Shown: positions 1-7,892, counted from the stretch's first letter. The stretch is 12,579 nt of DNA from Succinivibrionaceae bacterium (GCA_003477345.1 DMTG01000200.1:1-12579); one strand, 5' to 3'. Numbers and translations are program-made. The notes: generated by a model not told the origin, from the letters alone.

Positions 1-1
1 T

Positions 2-745
2 TCTATGTACGGCCCAGAGTTCTATGCTCGTTTAGCTTATCCTATCGATGACTTAGGAACTGACGTATATCTGCGCGGCGGTTTCGCTTCCTTCTATTCA
101 CACAATGGCCATTTAGGTCATGACAATACATCTTTCAGCCCTCTGTTAGGTGTTGGCTTCCAGTATCAGTTCACCAAGAACTTTGGTCTGCGTTTAGGCT
201 ATGACTACTACTGGAATGCATACGATTCAGATGAAGATTCTCCAGATTTCAAGAACAACGACACTGATGTAGGTTTACTCTACTTAGGTGCTCAGTTCAC
301 TTTCGGCGGCCCATCTGCTGCTCCTGTTAAAGAAGCAAAGAAGGTTCGTGTAACCGAGAGCCACAGCTTAGAAGCTGGAACCTTATTCCCATTTGATGGT
401 TCAACCCTGTCAGCTCAGGGCAAGCAGGCAATCTCTGACGTTGTTGCTTCATCCCGCGATTTAAGCAACCCAGAGTTCTCTGTATATGGCTATACTGATC
501 GCACCGGTTCAGATGCCTACAACCTGAATTTATCTGAGAAGCGTGCAAATGCAGTAGCATATGAGCTGCAGGCTGACGGCGTAACAACAATCAAGGTTGT
601 TGAAGGCCGCGGTAAAGCAAATCCTGTTACTGGCGACAAGTGCAACAGCGTTAAGGGCCGTAAGGCTGTTATCGACTGCTTAGCTCCAGATCGTCGTGTA
701 GAAGTTCTGGTTTCTGGTGAAACCACCGAAGAGCAGTCTCTTTAA
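2..745 (+). CDS. ompA: OmpA-family outer membrane protein, 3' part (5' end outside window)
   Basis: This is a beta-barrel outer membrane protein with a periplasmic peptidoglycan-binding domain that ties the outer membrane to the cell wall. The first ~100 visible residues are the last barrel strands (alternating aromatic segments such as LLGVGFQYQF and LGLRLGYDYYW-like stretches, ending LYLGAQFTFGG). A short Pro/Ala/Lys linker follows (about 103-113), then a complete OmpA C-terminal domain at about 118-240. Visible hallmarks are GYTDRTGSDAYN (Asp165, counted from the Met at position 5), LSEKRA, NPVTG and CLAPDRRVEV, plus a Cys pair (213 and 225) matching the disulphide pair of E. coli OmpA. 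The frame is open to the window edge and about 100 N-terminal residues, including any signal peptide, are missing, so the ATG at position 5 is an internal Met. Codon choice is strongly biased, as expected of a highly expressed gene. The OmpA assignment is secure; orthology to a named porin is less so. Confidence 0.93.
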   Translation, partial: SMYGPEFYARLAYPIDDLGTDVYLRGGFASFYSHNGHLGHDNTSFSPLLGVGFQYQFTKNFGLRLGYDYYWNAYDSDEDSPDFKNNDTDVGLLYLGAQFTFGGPSAAPVKEAKKVRVTESHSLEAGTLFPFDGSTLSAQGKQAISDVVASSRDLSNPEFSVYGYTDRTGSDAYNLNLSEKRANAVAYELQADGVTTIKVVEGRGKANPVTGDKCNSVKGRKAVIDCLAPDRRVEVLVSGETTEEQSL

Positions 746-805
746 TTAGAGAATAAAAGCTCTCCGAAACTGTAGATTTTAAAAATCATAATTTTCGGAT
801 ACTAA

Positions 806-834
806 AATGCCCCTAAATTTAGGGGCATTGTTTT
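806..834 (+). terminator. Rho-independent terminator of the ompA-like gene
   Basis: A perfect 24-nt inverted repeat (806-829, arms beginning AATGCCCC and ending GGGGCATT) is followed by GTTTT on the plus strand, 60 nt after the porin stop codon. The GC-rich stem base plus T-run is the classic intrinsic terminator layout. AAAA precedes the stem, so it could also act weakly on the minus strand. Confidence 0.85.
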
Positions 835-858
835 ACTCATAAAACAGTTATTCTGAAG

Positions 859-888
859 AAAAAAGGAGAGAACTTTCGCTCTCTCCTT
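859..888 (-). terminator. Rho-independent terminator of the cobW-ended operon
   Basis: Read on the minus strand, the arms AAGGAGAGA (888-880) and TCTCTCCTT (871-863) form a 9-bp stem with an 8-nt loop, followed by a run of six T (864-859). It lies about 50 nt past the CobW-like stop codon and faces the porin terminator, so it separates two convergent units. Confidence 0.8.
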
Positions 889-904
889 ATTACCCGATCC
901 TCAA

Positions 905-929
905 ACTAATCTATATCAGATAGATTAGT
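905..929 (-). repeat. AT-rich hairpin just after the CobW-like gene
   Basis: Arms ACTAATCTAT (905-914) and ATAGATTAGT (920-929) are perfect 10-bp complements around a 5-nt loop. The structure begins 10 nt after the stop codon at 940. It has no T-run of its own and sits just before the stronger terminator at 859-888. It could stabilise the 3' end of the mRNA, but that is inference. Confidence 0.55.
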
Positions 930-939
930 CCTTCGTGAA

Positions 940-2103
940 TTAAGCATTGTCGATATTTTCAACCATTCTCTTGTAATAGTCTGCTTCTGTTTCTGGATGG
1001 GTCATGCAGTCGTTGAAAAGCATTTTTATCTGTTCTAAGACTGTTTCTCTGACAATAAATACTATTTTTGACTTCTTATCATCGTTCTTAGGCCAGGCAT
1101 CTAGTTCTGATAAAGGATAGATAGCTCCCTGAACTCCCTGAATAACTAACGGCTTATCTCTGCCGACAATATTTAAAATAGCCTTCATTCTCAGCACAGA
1201 ATCACCGTAATTTTCTGCAATCTTGTTTACAGCAAATAGTATGGTGCTGATTTTCAGAGGGTTTTCATACTCTAAAGCAAATGAGTCGATATTGGTGTGG
1301 GCAATAATTCTTGGCTTGGCTACACCCACGCCTCCACTTAGCTGTGCAGGTCTTAGGGAAGATGCAATATTCGGCTTATTATTTATGCTGATCCAGGAGG
1401 TTACTTTCTTATCATACTTCTCGTTGAAAGCTTTATAAGGTCCGATTTCAAACAGCAGCTTAGGAGAGATATTGCCTTTTACCATTGGATAAATTTTTAC
1501 TGATGGATTTATCTGCTGGGCAACTTCCATAATTGCATCGATTTCTTCCTGATCTACTAAATCAGTTTTACTGATAAGCAGTAAGTCTGCTAAGGCTATC
1601 TGCTTAACTGCCTCATATTGTTTTTTTAGCTGTTCTCTGACAAAGGCAGCATCAAGAACTGTTACGGTTCCATCATATCTATAGTTGTCCAGAAGGTACT
1701 CATCTCCATTGATAGTATTTATAACTCCTGCAGGATCAGCAAGACCTGTAGTTTCTATAATTACTCTTCTGAAAGGAGGAATGATTCCTGCCTGAGATTT
1801 AGCCAGGTTCTGTGCCAGACTGTCGATAAGCTCACCCTGAAGAGAGCAGCATATACAGCCAGAACCAAGTAATACTACAGTATCATCAACAGCCTGAACT
1901 AATTCATGATCTAAACCGACATCGCCAAATTCGTTAATAAGCACCAGGGTGTCTTTAAACTCTGGAGAATTTACCCAGTGGTTCAGCAGGGTAGTTTTTC
2001 CGCTTCCTAGGAAGCCAGTAATGATATTGATTGGTATTCTGTTGTCTTCGTCTGGAATATATCCGTCTTCTTCTATAATTTCTTCACTCACTTTTAACTC
2101 CAT
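940..2103 (-). CDS. CobW/COG0523 (YjiA-like) GTP-binding protein, putative metal chaperone
   Basis: This is a 387-residue G3E-family P-loop GTPase of the COG0523 group, whose members bind zinc or other transition metals and use GTP in metal insertion or trafficking. Visible elements are the Walker A motif GFLGSGKTT (30-38), INEFGDVG (56-63), the metal-binding CxCC motif GCICC (82-86), ETTGLADP (117-124), SKTD (178-181, in place of the usual NKxD/TKTD base-recognition motif), and a C-terminal CobW_C-type domain with LRMKAIL and VIQGVQ, the same layout as E. coli YjiA. There is no His-rich metal-storage loop. The first ~23 residues form an acidic extension before the P-loop. The ATG lies 20 nt inside the upstream lysophospholipase gene and has no clear Shine-Dalgarno sequence, which points to translational coupling. 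The family assignment is firm; the metal and client protein cannot be told from sequence. Confidence 0.92.
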   Translation of the reverse strand: MELKVSEEIIEEDGYIPDEDNRIPINIITGFLGSGKTTLLNHWVNSPEFKDTLVLINEFGDVGLDHELVQAVDDTVVLLGSGCICCSLQGELIDSLAQNLAKSQAGIIPPFRRVIIETTGLADPAGVINTINGDEYLLDNYRYDGTVTVLDAAFVREQLKKQYEAVKQIALADLLLISKTDLVDQEEIDAIMEVAQQINPSVKIYPMVKGNISPKLLFEIGPYKAFNEKYDKKVTSWISINNKPNIASSLRPAQLSGGVGVAKPRIIAHTNIDSFALEYENPLKISTILFAVNKIAENYGDSVLRMKAILNIVGRDKPLVIQGVQGAIYPLSELDAWPKNDDKKSKIVFIVRETVLEQIKMLFNDCMTHPETEADYYKRMVENIDNA

Positions 2104-3064
2104 AAAGAAAATTTAAAGCATTGCATAGAACAGAATTTCGAATTTCGTCTGATTCATTTAACAGATCATGAAAAGCATTCGCTACCCATTCAATTCTGGG
2201 AGAAAACTTTCCTTTAACGTTGTCTGTAAAAAATTTTTCTGCTTTATCTGAATCAACAACCCTGTCTTGTTGTGCAAGCTGCACATATATCGGAATATTT
2301 ATATCCTGCTTAGATTTAAATAATTCACACTGCTTCTTCATTGTCTGATGCACGAAACCGAAGGTAGGACCTCCTAAGGTTTCTTCTGGATGCATTTTGT
2401 AGTAGCTATGATAAGCCAAATATCTATCTTTACAATGAGAATGATAGTTTTCCTCAAAGTTCACCATCCTGTAGTCTGAACCATATGGCGTATAGCTGCA
2501 TTTAGTAAAAGGCAGGCTTCCTAGTACTGTGATCAGGGTTTTTAAGACAGCAGGATTTATATTGACATTAGGCCATAAGAACGGGGCAAAGAGCGCGCAC
2601 TTTAAAGGTTTATGGCTGGTATTAAGCAGCAGGTCTAGAGCAATCAGTCCTCCCAGAGAAAACCCTGACAGCATGAATTTAGTTATATTAAGTTTATTAA
2701 GCATTATGCTTATATCATGCGTGTAGTCTTCAAATTTAGCTATATGGCATTTCTGAGGATTATCTAATAGTCTTGTAGATATGCCCTGACCTCTGGCAAA
2801 CAGGATATATGTAGAAAAATTAAATTTATCTGCACTGTATAGAAACTCAGCATACTTGTGAGGATTTTCGCCTCTGCCGGGAATAATCACAAGAGGAACC
2901 GCATTAGCGTTATCGTGCTTTATATAGCAGGCAGTGCACTGTATGTCGGGAGCAGTTTCGATAGAAGACAGAGTTACCTTGTTATTGAAAAAATTGTTTA
3001 TTTTTTCGTTACTTATAATAAACTCTCGAGAAGTAAGGAAAGATTGGGGAGAGAATGTCTCCAT
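2084..3064 (-). CDS. pldB: Alpha/beta hydrolase, PldB-like (lysophospholipase L2 family)
   Basis: This 326-residue serine hydrolase resembles E. coli lysophospholipase L2, an enzyme that removes the remaining acyl chain from lysophospholipids at the inner membrane. Recognisable blocks are PGRGENPHKYAEFLY (oxyanion-hole side), RGQGISTRLLDNP, the nucleophile elbow GFSLGG (Ser136), GGPTFGFVHQ, QDRVVD (probable acid Asp267) and NAFHDLL (probable His299), so a full catalytic triad is present. PldB has HSMGG at the elbow; here it is GFSLGG. No signal peptide is evident. The ATG is preceded by TAGGAG, which overlaps the spoT stop codon, giving an 8-nt gap and likely coupling to spoT. The 3' end overlaps the cobW-like gene by 20 nt. 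Hydrolase assignment is certain; PldB is the best match by motif order, but the real substrate could be another monoacylglycerol-type lipid. Confidence 0.85.
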   Translation of the reverse strand: METFSPQSFLTSREFIISNEKINNFFNNKVTLSSIETAPDIQCTACYIKHDNANAVPLVIIPGRGENPHKYAEFLYSADKFNFSTYILFARGQGISTRLLDNPQKCHIAKFEDYTHDISIMLNKLNITKFMLSGFSLGGLIALDLLLNTSHKPLKCALFAPFLWPNVNINPAVLKTLITVLGSLPFTKCSYTPYGSDYRMVNFEENYHSHCKDRYLAYHSYYKMHPEETLGGPTFGFVHQTMKKQCELFKSKQDINIPIYVQLAQQDRVVDSDKAEKFFTDNVKGKFSPRIEWVANAFHDLLNESDEIRNSVLCNALNFLYGVKSE

Positions 3065-3072
3065 AGATGCTC

Positions 3073-5253
3073 CTATTTTTTGCGATTTATTCTGCTTACT
3101 CCTTTAATCGCTTTTATTCTTTTTATAATTCCAGCAAGATGCAGCCTGTCTCTAACAGAAACAACGAGATTAACCACGAATGAAGAATCTCCTTTATCTT
3201 CAGCCAGGATACTCTGAATGTGAGAACCTGAAATTTCAATAGCATTGGTAATTTCAGATACCAGAGAAGTTCCTGAATCACAGACCACACTTAAGCTCGT
3301 CTGGAATTCCATGGATGAAGATACTGCAAGATCCCAGGAAACCTTTAAGTATTTTGTTGGATCTGTATCGTGATCTTTAATATTGTTACAGTTTATATTG
3401 TGAATCACGAGACCTCTTCCGGTAGCAATATGAGCCACTATTTCGTCGCCAGGTATCGGGTAGCAGCACTGAGCAATCGTATAAGGCATTCCTTCTGTTC
3501 CAATGATAGGGAGGCCTTTTGAGGTTCTTTCTACTGATGGAACTAAGAGTTTTGCTACTGTTACAGTTAAGATATTTCCAAGCGCAATATCTACGAACAA
3601 TTCGTTCATGGAACTCTTCTTGAGTTCTTTCAGCATTGCGTCCTTAACATTCTGGTCAATATCTTCGAGGTGTACATTGCGCAGGGTATTCTGCAGCAGT
3701 CTGCGGCCGATAAGCTCGCATTCCTGAGATCTCAGGCTCTTCAGAAACTGTCTGATTTTTGAGCGGGCTTTAGAGGTTACTACGCTAGAGAGCCAGATAG
3801 CATTCGGCTGGGCATTATGGGAGGTTATTATTTCAACGCTCTGTCCAGACTGCAGAGGATGTGACAGCGGGAAGATGTGGTGATTTACGCGTGATCCTAT
3901 GCAGTGCATGCCAATATCTGTATGCACGGCAAAAGCAAAGTCAACAGGAGTTGCCCCAGATGGCAGGTCGTAGATTTTACCTTCAGGAGTAAATACAAAT
4001 ATCGAGTCAGGGAACAGATCTGTTTTTACATCTTCTACGAATTCTTCTGAGCTTGAGGCGTTATTCTGCAGATCTATAAGATTTCTGATCCACTGCTGAG
4101 CATTTTTCTGCGATGCTGATGATACCGGTTCAGAGCCATTCTCTTTGTAGGCCCAGTGGGCAGCTACGCCTTTGGCTGCCAGCTGATCCATGTATTCTGT
4201 ACGGATCTGAATCTCCAGAGGAACGCCGTGCGGACCAACCAGAGAGGTATGTAAAGACTGGTAACCATTCATTTTAGGAATGGCAATATAGTCTTTAAAT
4301 CCACCAGGTCTTGGTTTGAAAAGATTATGAACCTGTCCTAGAACACGGTAGCAGGTATCGACATCGTTCAGGATTATTCTAAACGCGTATACATCCATAA
4401 TTTCACGGAATTTGAGTTCCTTCTGAACCATTTTCCGGTAAATGGAATAGATATGCTTTTCGCGGCCGTATACTTTTGCCTGCAGTCCTACATTATCAAG
4501 TCTGTCCTTGATAGTCTTCAGGATTTCATTTAAGACTTCGCGGCGATTGTTTCTGGCTCTGGTAACTGCAGACTTCAACACTCTGTAGCGCATTGGATAC
4601 AATGCCGCCATCCCGAGTTCTTCAAGTTCTGATTTTATATCAGAGATACCCAGCCTGTTGGCAATTGGCGCAAAGACATCAAGTGTCTCTCTGGCAATGC
4701 GTTTTCTTTTATCTGGCCGGAGCGCGCCCAGTGTCCGCATATTATGGGTCCTGTCAGCAAGCTTTATGAGGATCACGCGGATATCTTTTGTCATAGCCAG
4801 AATCATTTTTCTAAAATTTTCTGACTGGGCTTCTCTGTAATCGTGAAAACGGATTTTGTCTAATTTGGTTACACCTTCAACCAGATCTTTTACGGTAGGG
4901 CCGAACATCAACTCCATATCTTTTTCATCGAGGGATGTATCTTCTATTACATCGTGAAGCAGTGCTGCCATAATTGACTGCTGGTCTAGCCGCATTTTTG
5001 AAATGATGAGGGCTACAGCAATAGGATGGATGATATACGGCTCGCCAGAGGCTCTGAACTGTTTTATATGAGCAAGATCTGCTACTACAAAAGCTTTATC
5101 TATTCTTGCTAAAGACTGGGGAGGCAGGTAGGTGGATATGTAATTGCGTAGCGGGGCGTAATAACTGAAATTAGGCGAGGCTGTGACCGGAATATCGTAG
5201 AGATCTTTATTTAAAAGACCTTCTGGTGCTGTGCCGGTATAAGCCTCTACCAT
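3073..5253 (-). CDS. spoT: Bifunctional (p)ppGpp synthase/hydrolase SpoT
   Basis: SpoT makes and degrades the alarmone (p)ppGpp and links nutrient state to growth. The protein has 726 residues (E. coli SpoT has 702). Domains in order are: the HD hydrolase (about 45-200, with H76, HDVIEDT at 100-106 and LADRTHNMRT at 165-174), the synthetase (about 230-375, with GREKHIYSIYRKM, YAFRIILND, YQSLHT and the catalytic-type Glu348 in LEIQIRT), the TGS domain (about 418-476, FVFTPEGKIYDLP), a helical and conserved Cys region (QCCYPIPGDEI, 595-605) and a C-terminal ACT domain (about 650-724). Both catalytic halves look intact, so a bifunctional enzyme is predicted. The start gives an extension of about 28 residues relative to E. 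coli, with no internal Met to replace it, and TAAGG overlapping the rpoZ stop codon serves as a plausible ribosome site. It follows rpoZ by 10 nt, the standard gammaproteobacterial arrangement. Confidence 0.97.
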   Translation of the reverse strand: MVEAYTGTAPEGLLNKDLYDIPVTASPNFSYYAPLRNYISTYLPPQSLARIDKAFVVADLAHIKQFRASGEPYIIHPIAVALIISKMRLDQQSIMAALLHDVIEDTSLDEKDMELMFGPTVKDLVEGVTKLDKIRFHDYREAQSENFRKMILAMTKDIRVILIKLADRTHNMRTLGALRPDKRKRIARETLDVFAPIANRLGISDIKSELEELGMAALYPMRYRVLKSAVTRARNNRREVLNEILKTIKDRLDNVGLQAKVYGREKHIYSIYRKMVQKELKFREIMDVYAFRIILNDVDTCYRVLGQVHNLFKPRPGGFKDYIAIPKMNGYQSLHTSLVGPHGVPLEIQIRTEYMDQLAAKGVAAHWAYKENGSEPVSSASQKNAQQWIRNLIDLQNNASSSEEFVEDVKTDLFPDSIFVFTPEGKIYDLPSGATPVDFAFAVHTDIGMHCIGSRVNHHIFPLSHPLQSGQSVEIITSHNAQPNAIWLSSVVTSKARSKIRQFLKSLRSQECELIGRRLLQNTLRNVHLEDIDQNVKDAMLKELKKSSMNELFVDIALGNILTVTVAKLLVPSVERTSKGLPIIGTEGMPYTIAQCCYPIPGDEIVAHIATGRGLVIHNINCNNIKDHDTDPTKYLKVSWDLAVSSSMEFQTSLSVVCDSGTSLVSEITNAIEISGSHIQSILAEDKGDSSFVVNLVVSVRDRLHLAGIIKRIKAIKGVSRINRKK

Positions 5254-5263
5254 GGATTCAGCC

Positions 5264-5548
5264 TTAGCTAAACATCTCTGCGCCGTCTATAGGAGCAAAC
5301 TCATTTTCTGCAGGATGAGAAGAAGCGTCACGCAGATGTTCTTTTCTGTCCTGCTTGTCGAGGAATTCTTCTGAGATTAAACCTTCTTCAATCTCTCTTA
5401 AAGAGATTACTGTAGGCTTATCATTTTCTTCCTCTACAAGTGGCTTGCTGCCAGAAGAAATCTGGCGGGCACGACGTGCAGCAAGAAGAACGAGATCAAA
5501 GCGGTTGCCAACTTTTTCAACTGCATCTTCAACCGTAACTCTAGCCAT
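5264..5548 (-). CDS. rpoZ: DNA-directed RNA polymerase omega subunit
   Basis: Omega is the small subunit that binds the beta-prime C-terminal tail, aids RNA polymerase assembly and forms part of a ppGpp site in proteobacteria. The 94-residue protein begins [12 protein letters not shown] and carries [23 protein letters not shown] and [10 protein letters not shown], matching E. coli omega (91 residues) almost block for block. Only the C-terminal tail after about residue 65 is divergent, which is usual in the family. The upstream AAAGG lies about 10 nt before the ATG. The 133-nt gap to gmk upstream (5549-5681) is very AT-rich, holds no terminator hairpin that I can see, and could carry an internal promoter, although no convincing -35/-10 pair stands out. 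The downstream neighbour is spoT, 10 nt away. Confidence 0.97.
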   Translation of the reverse strand: MARVTVEDAVEKVGNRFDLVLLAARRARQISSGSKPLVEEENDKPTVISLREIEEGLISEEFLDKQDRKEHLRDASSHPAENEFAPIDGAEMFS

Positions 5549-5681
5549 GTTCTTAATACCTTTAAAATTTAAAAATAAACTGTGAAACTTTAATTTTACA
5601 ACAAAATTAACATAAGATTACATTTTTATGCTGAAAGATAAAATTTTTTTATTGTAGTAAATATAGCAACTATGATTATTA

Positions 5682-6326
5682 TTATAAATCCTGATTACCT
5701 TCTTTAATCAGATTTTCTATCAGATCTGAAAGGGAATCTTTTTGATTATTCAGTTCACAGTGGCATTCTATGATAATTGATCTTATCTTTAATAAAGTTT
5801 CATCAAAATTGTCGTTTACCAGGACATAGTCATATTCATTGTAGTGTGATATTTCAGCAATAGCTTTCTGCATGCGGCCGTTGATGACCTCTTCACTGTC
5901 CTGAGCCCTGTTTACAAGTCTGCTTCTTAATTCAGTAAGAGAAGGCGGCAGAATGAAGATGCTTCTGGCGCTGGGAGTCTGTTTTCTTATCTGCTGAGCT
6001 CCCTGCCAGTCAATGTCCAGCAGCACGTCGTGGCCCTGATCCATCCATTGCTCTACAAGCTCTCTGGATGTTCCATAGTATTTATCACCAAATACATGAG
6101 CGTACTCATAAAAAGCGTTTCTGGCTATCAGTTTTTCAAACTCATCAACGCTGACAAAATGGTAGTCAACATGATCTACTTCGCCAGGTCTCATCGGTCT
6201 TGTGGTATGTGATACCGAAAGCTTTAATCTGTTGTCGGCGTTAAAGCGTTCTAACAGAGCTTTTATAAGCGATGATTTGCCAGCTCCGCTAGGCGCGGAG
6301 ACTATAAATAAGGTTCCTTTTTGCAT
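5682..6326 (-). CDS. gmk: Guanylate kinase
   Basis: Gmk phosphorylates GMP (and dGMP) to GDP with ATP in the cytoplasm and so feeds GTP and, indirectly, (p)ppGpp synthesis. The protein has 214 residues (E. coli 207). Visible features are the P-loop SAPSGAGKSS (10-19), the GMP-binding SVSHTTRPMRPGEVDHVDYHF block (37-57), YGTSRE (84-89), LDIDWQGAQQIR (103-114) and the lid-side FILPPS followed by RAQDSEEVI. All catalytic-type residues appear present. No convincing Shine-Dalgarno sequence precedes the ATG, yet MQKGTLFIVSAPSG aligns exactly with the known N-terminus, so the start is well placed. It sits 46 nt after engB and upstream of rpoZ-spoT, as part of the conserved gmk-rpoZ-spoT order. Confidence 0.97.
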   Translation of the reverse strand: MQKGTLFIVSAPSGAGKSSLIKALLERFNADNRLKLSVSHTTRPMRPGEVDHVDYHFVSVDEFEKLIARNAFYEYAHVFGDKYYGTSRELVEQWMDQGHDVLLDIDWQGAQQIRKQTPSARSIFILPPSLTELRSRLVNRAQDSEEVINGRMQKAIAEISHYNEYDYVLVNDNFDETLLKIRSIIIECHCELNNQKDSLSDLIENLIKEGNQDL

Positions 6327-6372
6327 TGTATTATTTAATTTACAGACTGTTTATGAAGAAAAAAATACGGTT

Positions 6373-6999
6373 CTAGGAATTGTACCAATTTTCTAGGACC
6401 TTTCTTGCTTCTTCTATTCCAATTTTTTTCAGGGCCGAAAAAGCTATTACGTTAAAGGTGCCGTCAAATTCACTTAGCTGATGGGATACATTGGCTATAG
6501 CTTCTTTTTTGGCATTGGTTCCTATTTTATCTGCTTTTGTCAGCAGAATGAGGGCCGGCAGGTTAGCTGCAATAGACCAGTCTAGAATAAGCCTGTCGTG
6601 ATCTCTGAGCGGATTTCTAATATCCATGGTGATCACAATTCCTTTAAGGCTCTGTCTTTTCTGTAAATATTCAGTCATAGATCTCTGCCATTCTTTTTTC
6701 ATGTTTTCAGGAACGGCGGCATATCCATAACCTGGAAGATCGACAATATATTTATCATCCTTAACTTTAAAAAGATTGATAAGTCTGGTTCTTCCCGGAG
6801 TGCTGCTGGTTTTGGCTAAATGTTTCTGATCACAAATAGTGTTTATAGCAGAGGATTTTCCAGAGTTGGATCTTCCAATGAAGGCAATTTCTTTATTGGT
6901 ATCAGCAGGTAGCTGACTGCAGTTCTGCGAGCTGGTAACGAAAACAGTTTTTCGAAAATCCAGCTCGCTCTTTTGGTTTTTTTCTATTTTTGTTGGCAT
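6373..6999 (-). CDS. engB: Ribosome biogenesis GTP-binding protein EngB (YihA/YsxC)
   Basis: EngB is a usually essential small GTPase needed for 50S subunit maturation. The 208-residue protein contains all G motifs of the family: G1 GRSNSGKSS (42-50), G2 region TSSTPGRT (64-71), G3 DLPGYGYA (87-94), G4 TKAD (154-157) and G5-type SAL (188-190), plus the EngB signature LINLF and MDIRNPLRDHD (125-135). Its length fits the family. The start codon lies only 4 nt after the stop of the DUF3334-like gene and has no strong Shine-Dalgarno sequence, so translational coupling is likely. In E. coli, yihA lies in the same chromosomal region as glnLG and typA, which matches the neighbours here. Confidence 0.96.
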   Translation of the reverse strand: MPTKIEKNQKSELDFRKTVFVTSSQNCSQLPADTNKEIAFIGRSNSGKSSAINTICDQKHLAKTSSTPGRTRLINLFKVKDDKYIVDLPGYGYAAVPENMKKEWQRSMTEYLQKRQSLKGIVITMDIRNPLRDHDRLILDWSIAANLPALILLTKADKIGTNAKKEAIANVSHQLSEFDGTFNVIAFSALKKIGIEEARKVLENWYNS

Positions 7000-7003
7000 T
7001 GGC

Positions 7004-7624
7004 TTAATTATTTTCGCCTAGCACCTGTTCGAGAATTTCATCTGGTGACATCTGACTGTGTTCTTCGAATTCGCGAACTACAGTAAAGTCGGTGTCATCC
7101 ATTGCAAGTTCCAGATAGAATACATTGTTGCTCTCTGTGTAGAAAGTAACTTTTCTGTATTTAGGGTTGTCTAAAACAACGTTAATGCTTATCTGAAGTT
7201 CTCTTGGCAGTGCCAGCATTTTTGGTTGTGACTGAGTAATTGTACTATGCAAGTGATCGCTGACAGTTTTTGTAAAATTGCCAAGGATCTGGTTCATCAG
7301 TTCGCCCAGAGAATTACTTACTTCATCGGAGGTGTAATTCTGAGCAATGTCATTATCTCCCATTCCCATACTCTTCATGTAGCCTTTGTACAGCTCCATG
7401 GCAGTTTCTTTAGGGAAATTGATAACAACCATACCAGAAAAAGAACCTGTAAACATCACAAAGGTACCAATATCAGGTGTAAGTGATGTTTTAGTGATTC
7501 TCTGAACCATAGGGGTATATTTTACACTTGTCTTGGAAGCGGTTGTTAAAACATATGAAACGCTGTCGCACAGAGAAAGCATAATATCATCGCTAGAGAT
7601 AGTCTTGATTGGGTTCTGCGCCAT
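7004..7624 (-). CDS. DUF3334 family protein with a CheX/CheC-like fold signature
   Basis: This 206-residue soluble protein has no signal peptide or membrane segment. It resembles the uncharacterised DUF3334 family that I recall from Vibrio and related marine gammaproteobacteria (for example the ITKTSLTPDIGTFVMF, VVINF, ELMNQI and FYLELAMD blocks). Its layout also recalls CheX/CheC phosphatases of chemotaxis: an N-terminal helix, a GSFSGMVVINFPKETA segment like the CheX sheet, then S-D-E-V-S-N-S-L-G-E-L-M-N with Glu108 and Asn111 forming ExxN, and Pro134 exactly 23 residues after Asn111, the spacing of the CheC/CheX/FliY phosphatase motif. GGAG stands 8 nt before the ATG. It heads the run leading to engB-gmk-rpoZ-spoT and lies just downstream of ntrBC. 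A role in dephosphorylating a response regulator is a hypothesis; the exact client is unknown. The DUF3334 name is from memory. Confidence 0.8.
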   Translation of the reverse strand: MAQNPIKTISSDDIMLSLCDSVSYVLTTASKTSVKYTPMVQRITKTSLTPDIGTFVMFTGSFSGMVVINFPKETAMELYKGYMKSMGMGDNDIAQNYTSDEVSNSLGELMNQILGNFTKTVSDHLHSTITQSQPKMLALPRELQISINVVLDNPKYRKVTFYTESNNVFYLELAMDDTDFTVVREFEEHSQMSPDEILEQVLGENN

Positions 7625-7713
7625 ATATGTAACTCCATTTAGAGAGATTAAAAAACTTCAGTTTGATTAAATTGACTGGCAATAATTTAGAAAAAAACGT
7701 AAAGGTAAAGATA

Positions 7714-7742
7714 ATTCTATCAATGAGCTTTTTTTTAGACAG
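7714..7742 (-). promoter_or_regulatory. Candidate extended -10 promoter for the DUF3334-engB-gmk run
   Basis: On the minus strand TGATAGAAT (7722-7714) is a good extended -10 element. The hexamer 17 nt upstream, CTGTCT, is a weak -35, as is common with extended -10 promoters. A start near 7707 would give a leader of about 80 nt before the ATG at 7624. It lies after the ntrC terminator, where a new promoter is expected. Confidence 0.4.
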
Positions 7743-7831
7743 ATACTAATCTCGCAAAATTGGAATATTGCAGAATGATTAATTGTGAGTTGAGCTATAG
7801 CGCATACTTTATTGAAAAATTACCAGATATC

Positions 7832-7881
7832 AATAAAAAAGCTGCAGGCTGTAGAAGTATTAGACTTCTGCCTGCAGCTTT
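7832..7881 (-). terminator. Rho-independent terminator of ntrBC
   Basis: Read on the minus strand, AAAGCTGCAGGC plus AGAAGT (7881-7864) pair with ACTTCT plus GCCTGCAGC-TTT (7858-7838), with a 3-nt bulge and a 5-nt loop. A T-run follows at 7840-7835. It begins 12 nt after the ntrC stop codon. The stem is long and GC-rich, so this is a strong intrinsic terminator separating ntrBC from the downstream run. Confidence 0.88.
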
Positions 7882-7892
7882 CTAAAACTGAA

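Noticed and set aside
5..7. ATG at position 5 as the true start of the ompA-like gene
   Set aside because: The frame is open to the window edge, and the barrel would be cut to a few strands with no signal peptide. The gene clearly begins upstream.
806..829. Operator site in the perfect 24-nt palindrome
   Set aside because: Its position just after the porin stop codon and the following T-run are better explained by an intrinsic terminator.
2858..3217. Plus-strand 119-residue open frame across the spoT/pldB junction
   Set aside because: It lies antisense to two well-supported genes, has no recognisable domain or ribosome site, and is explained as a shadow frame.
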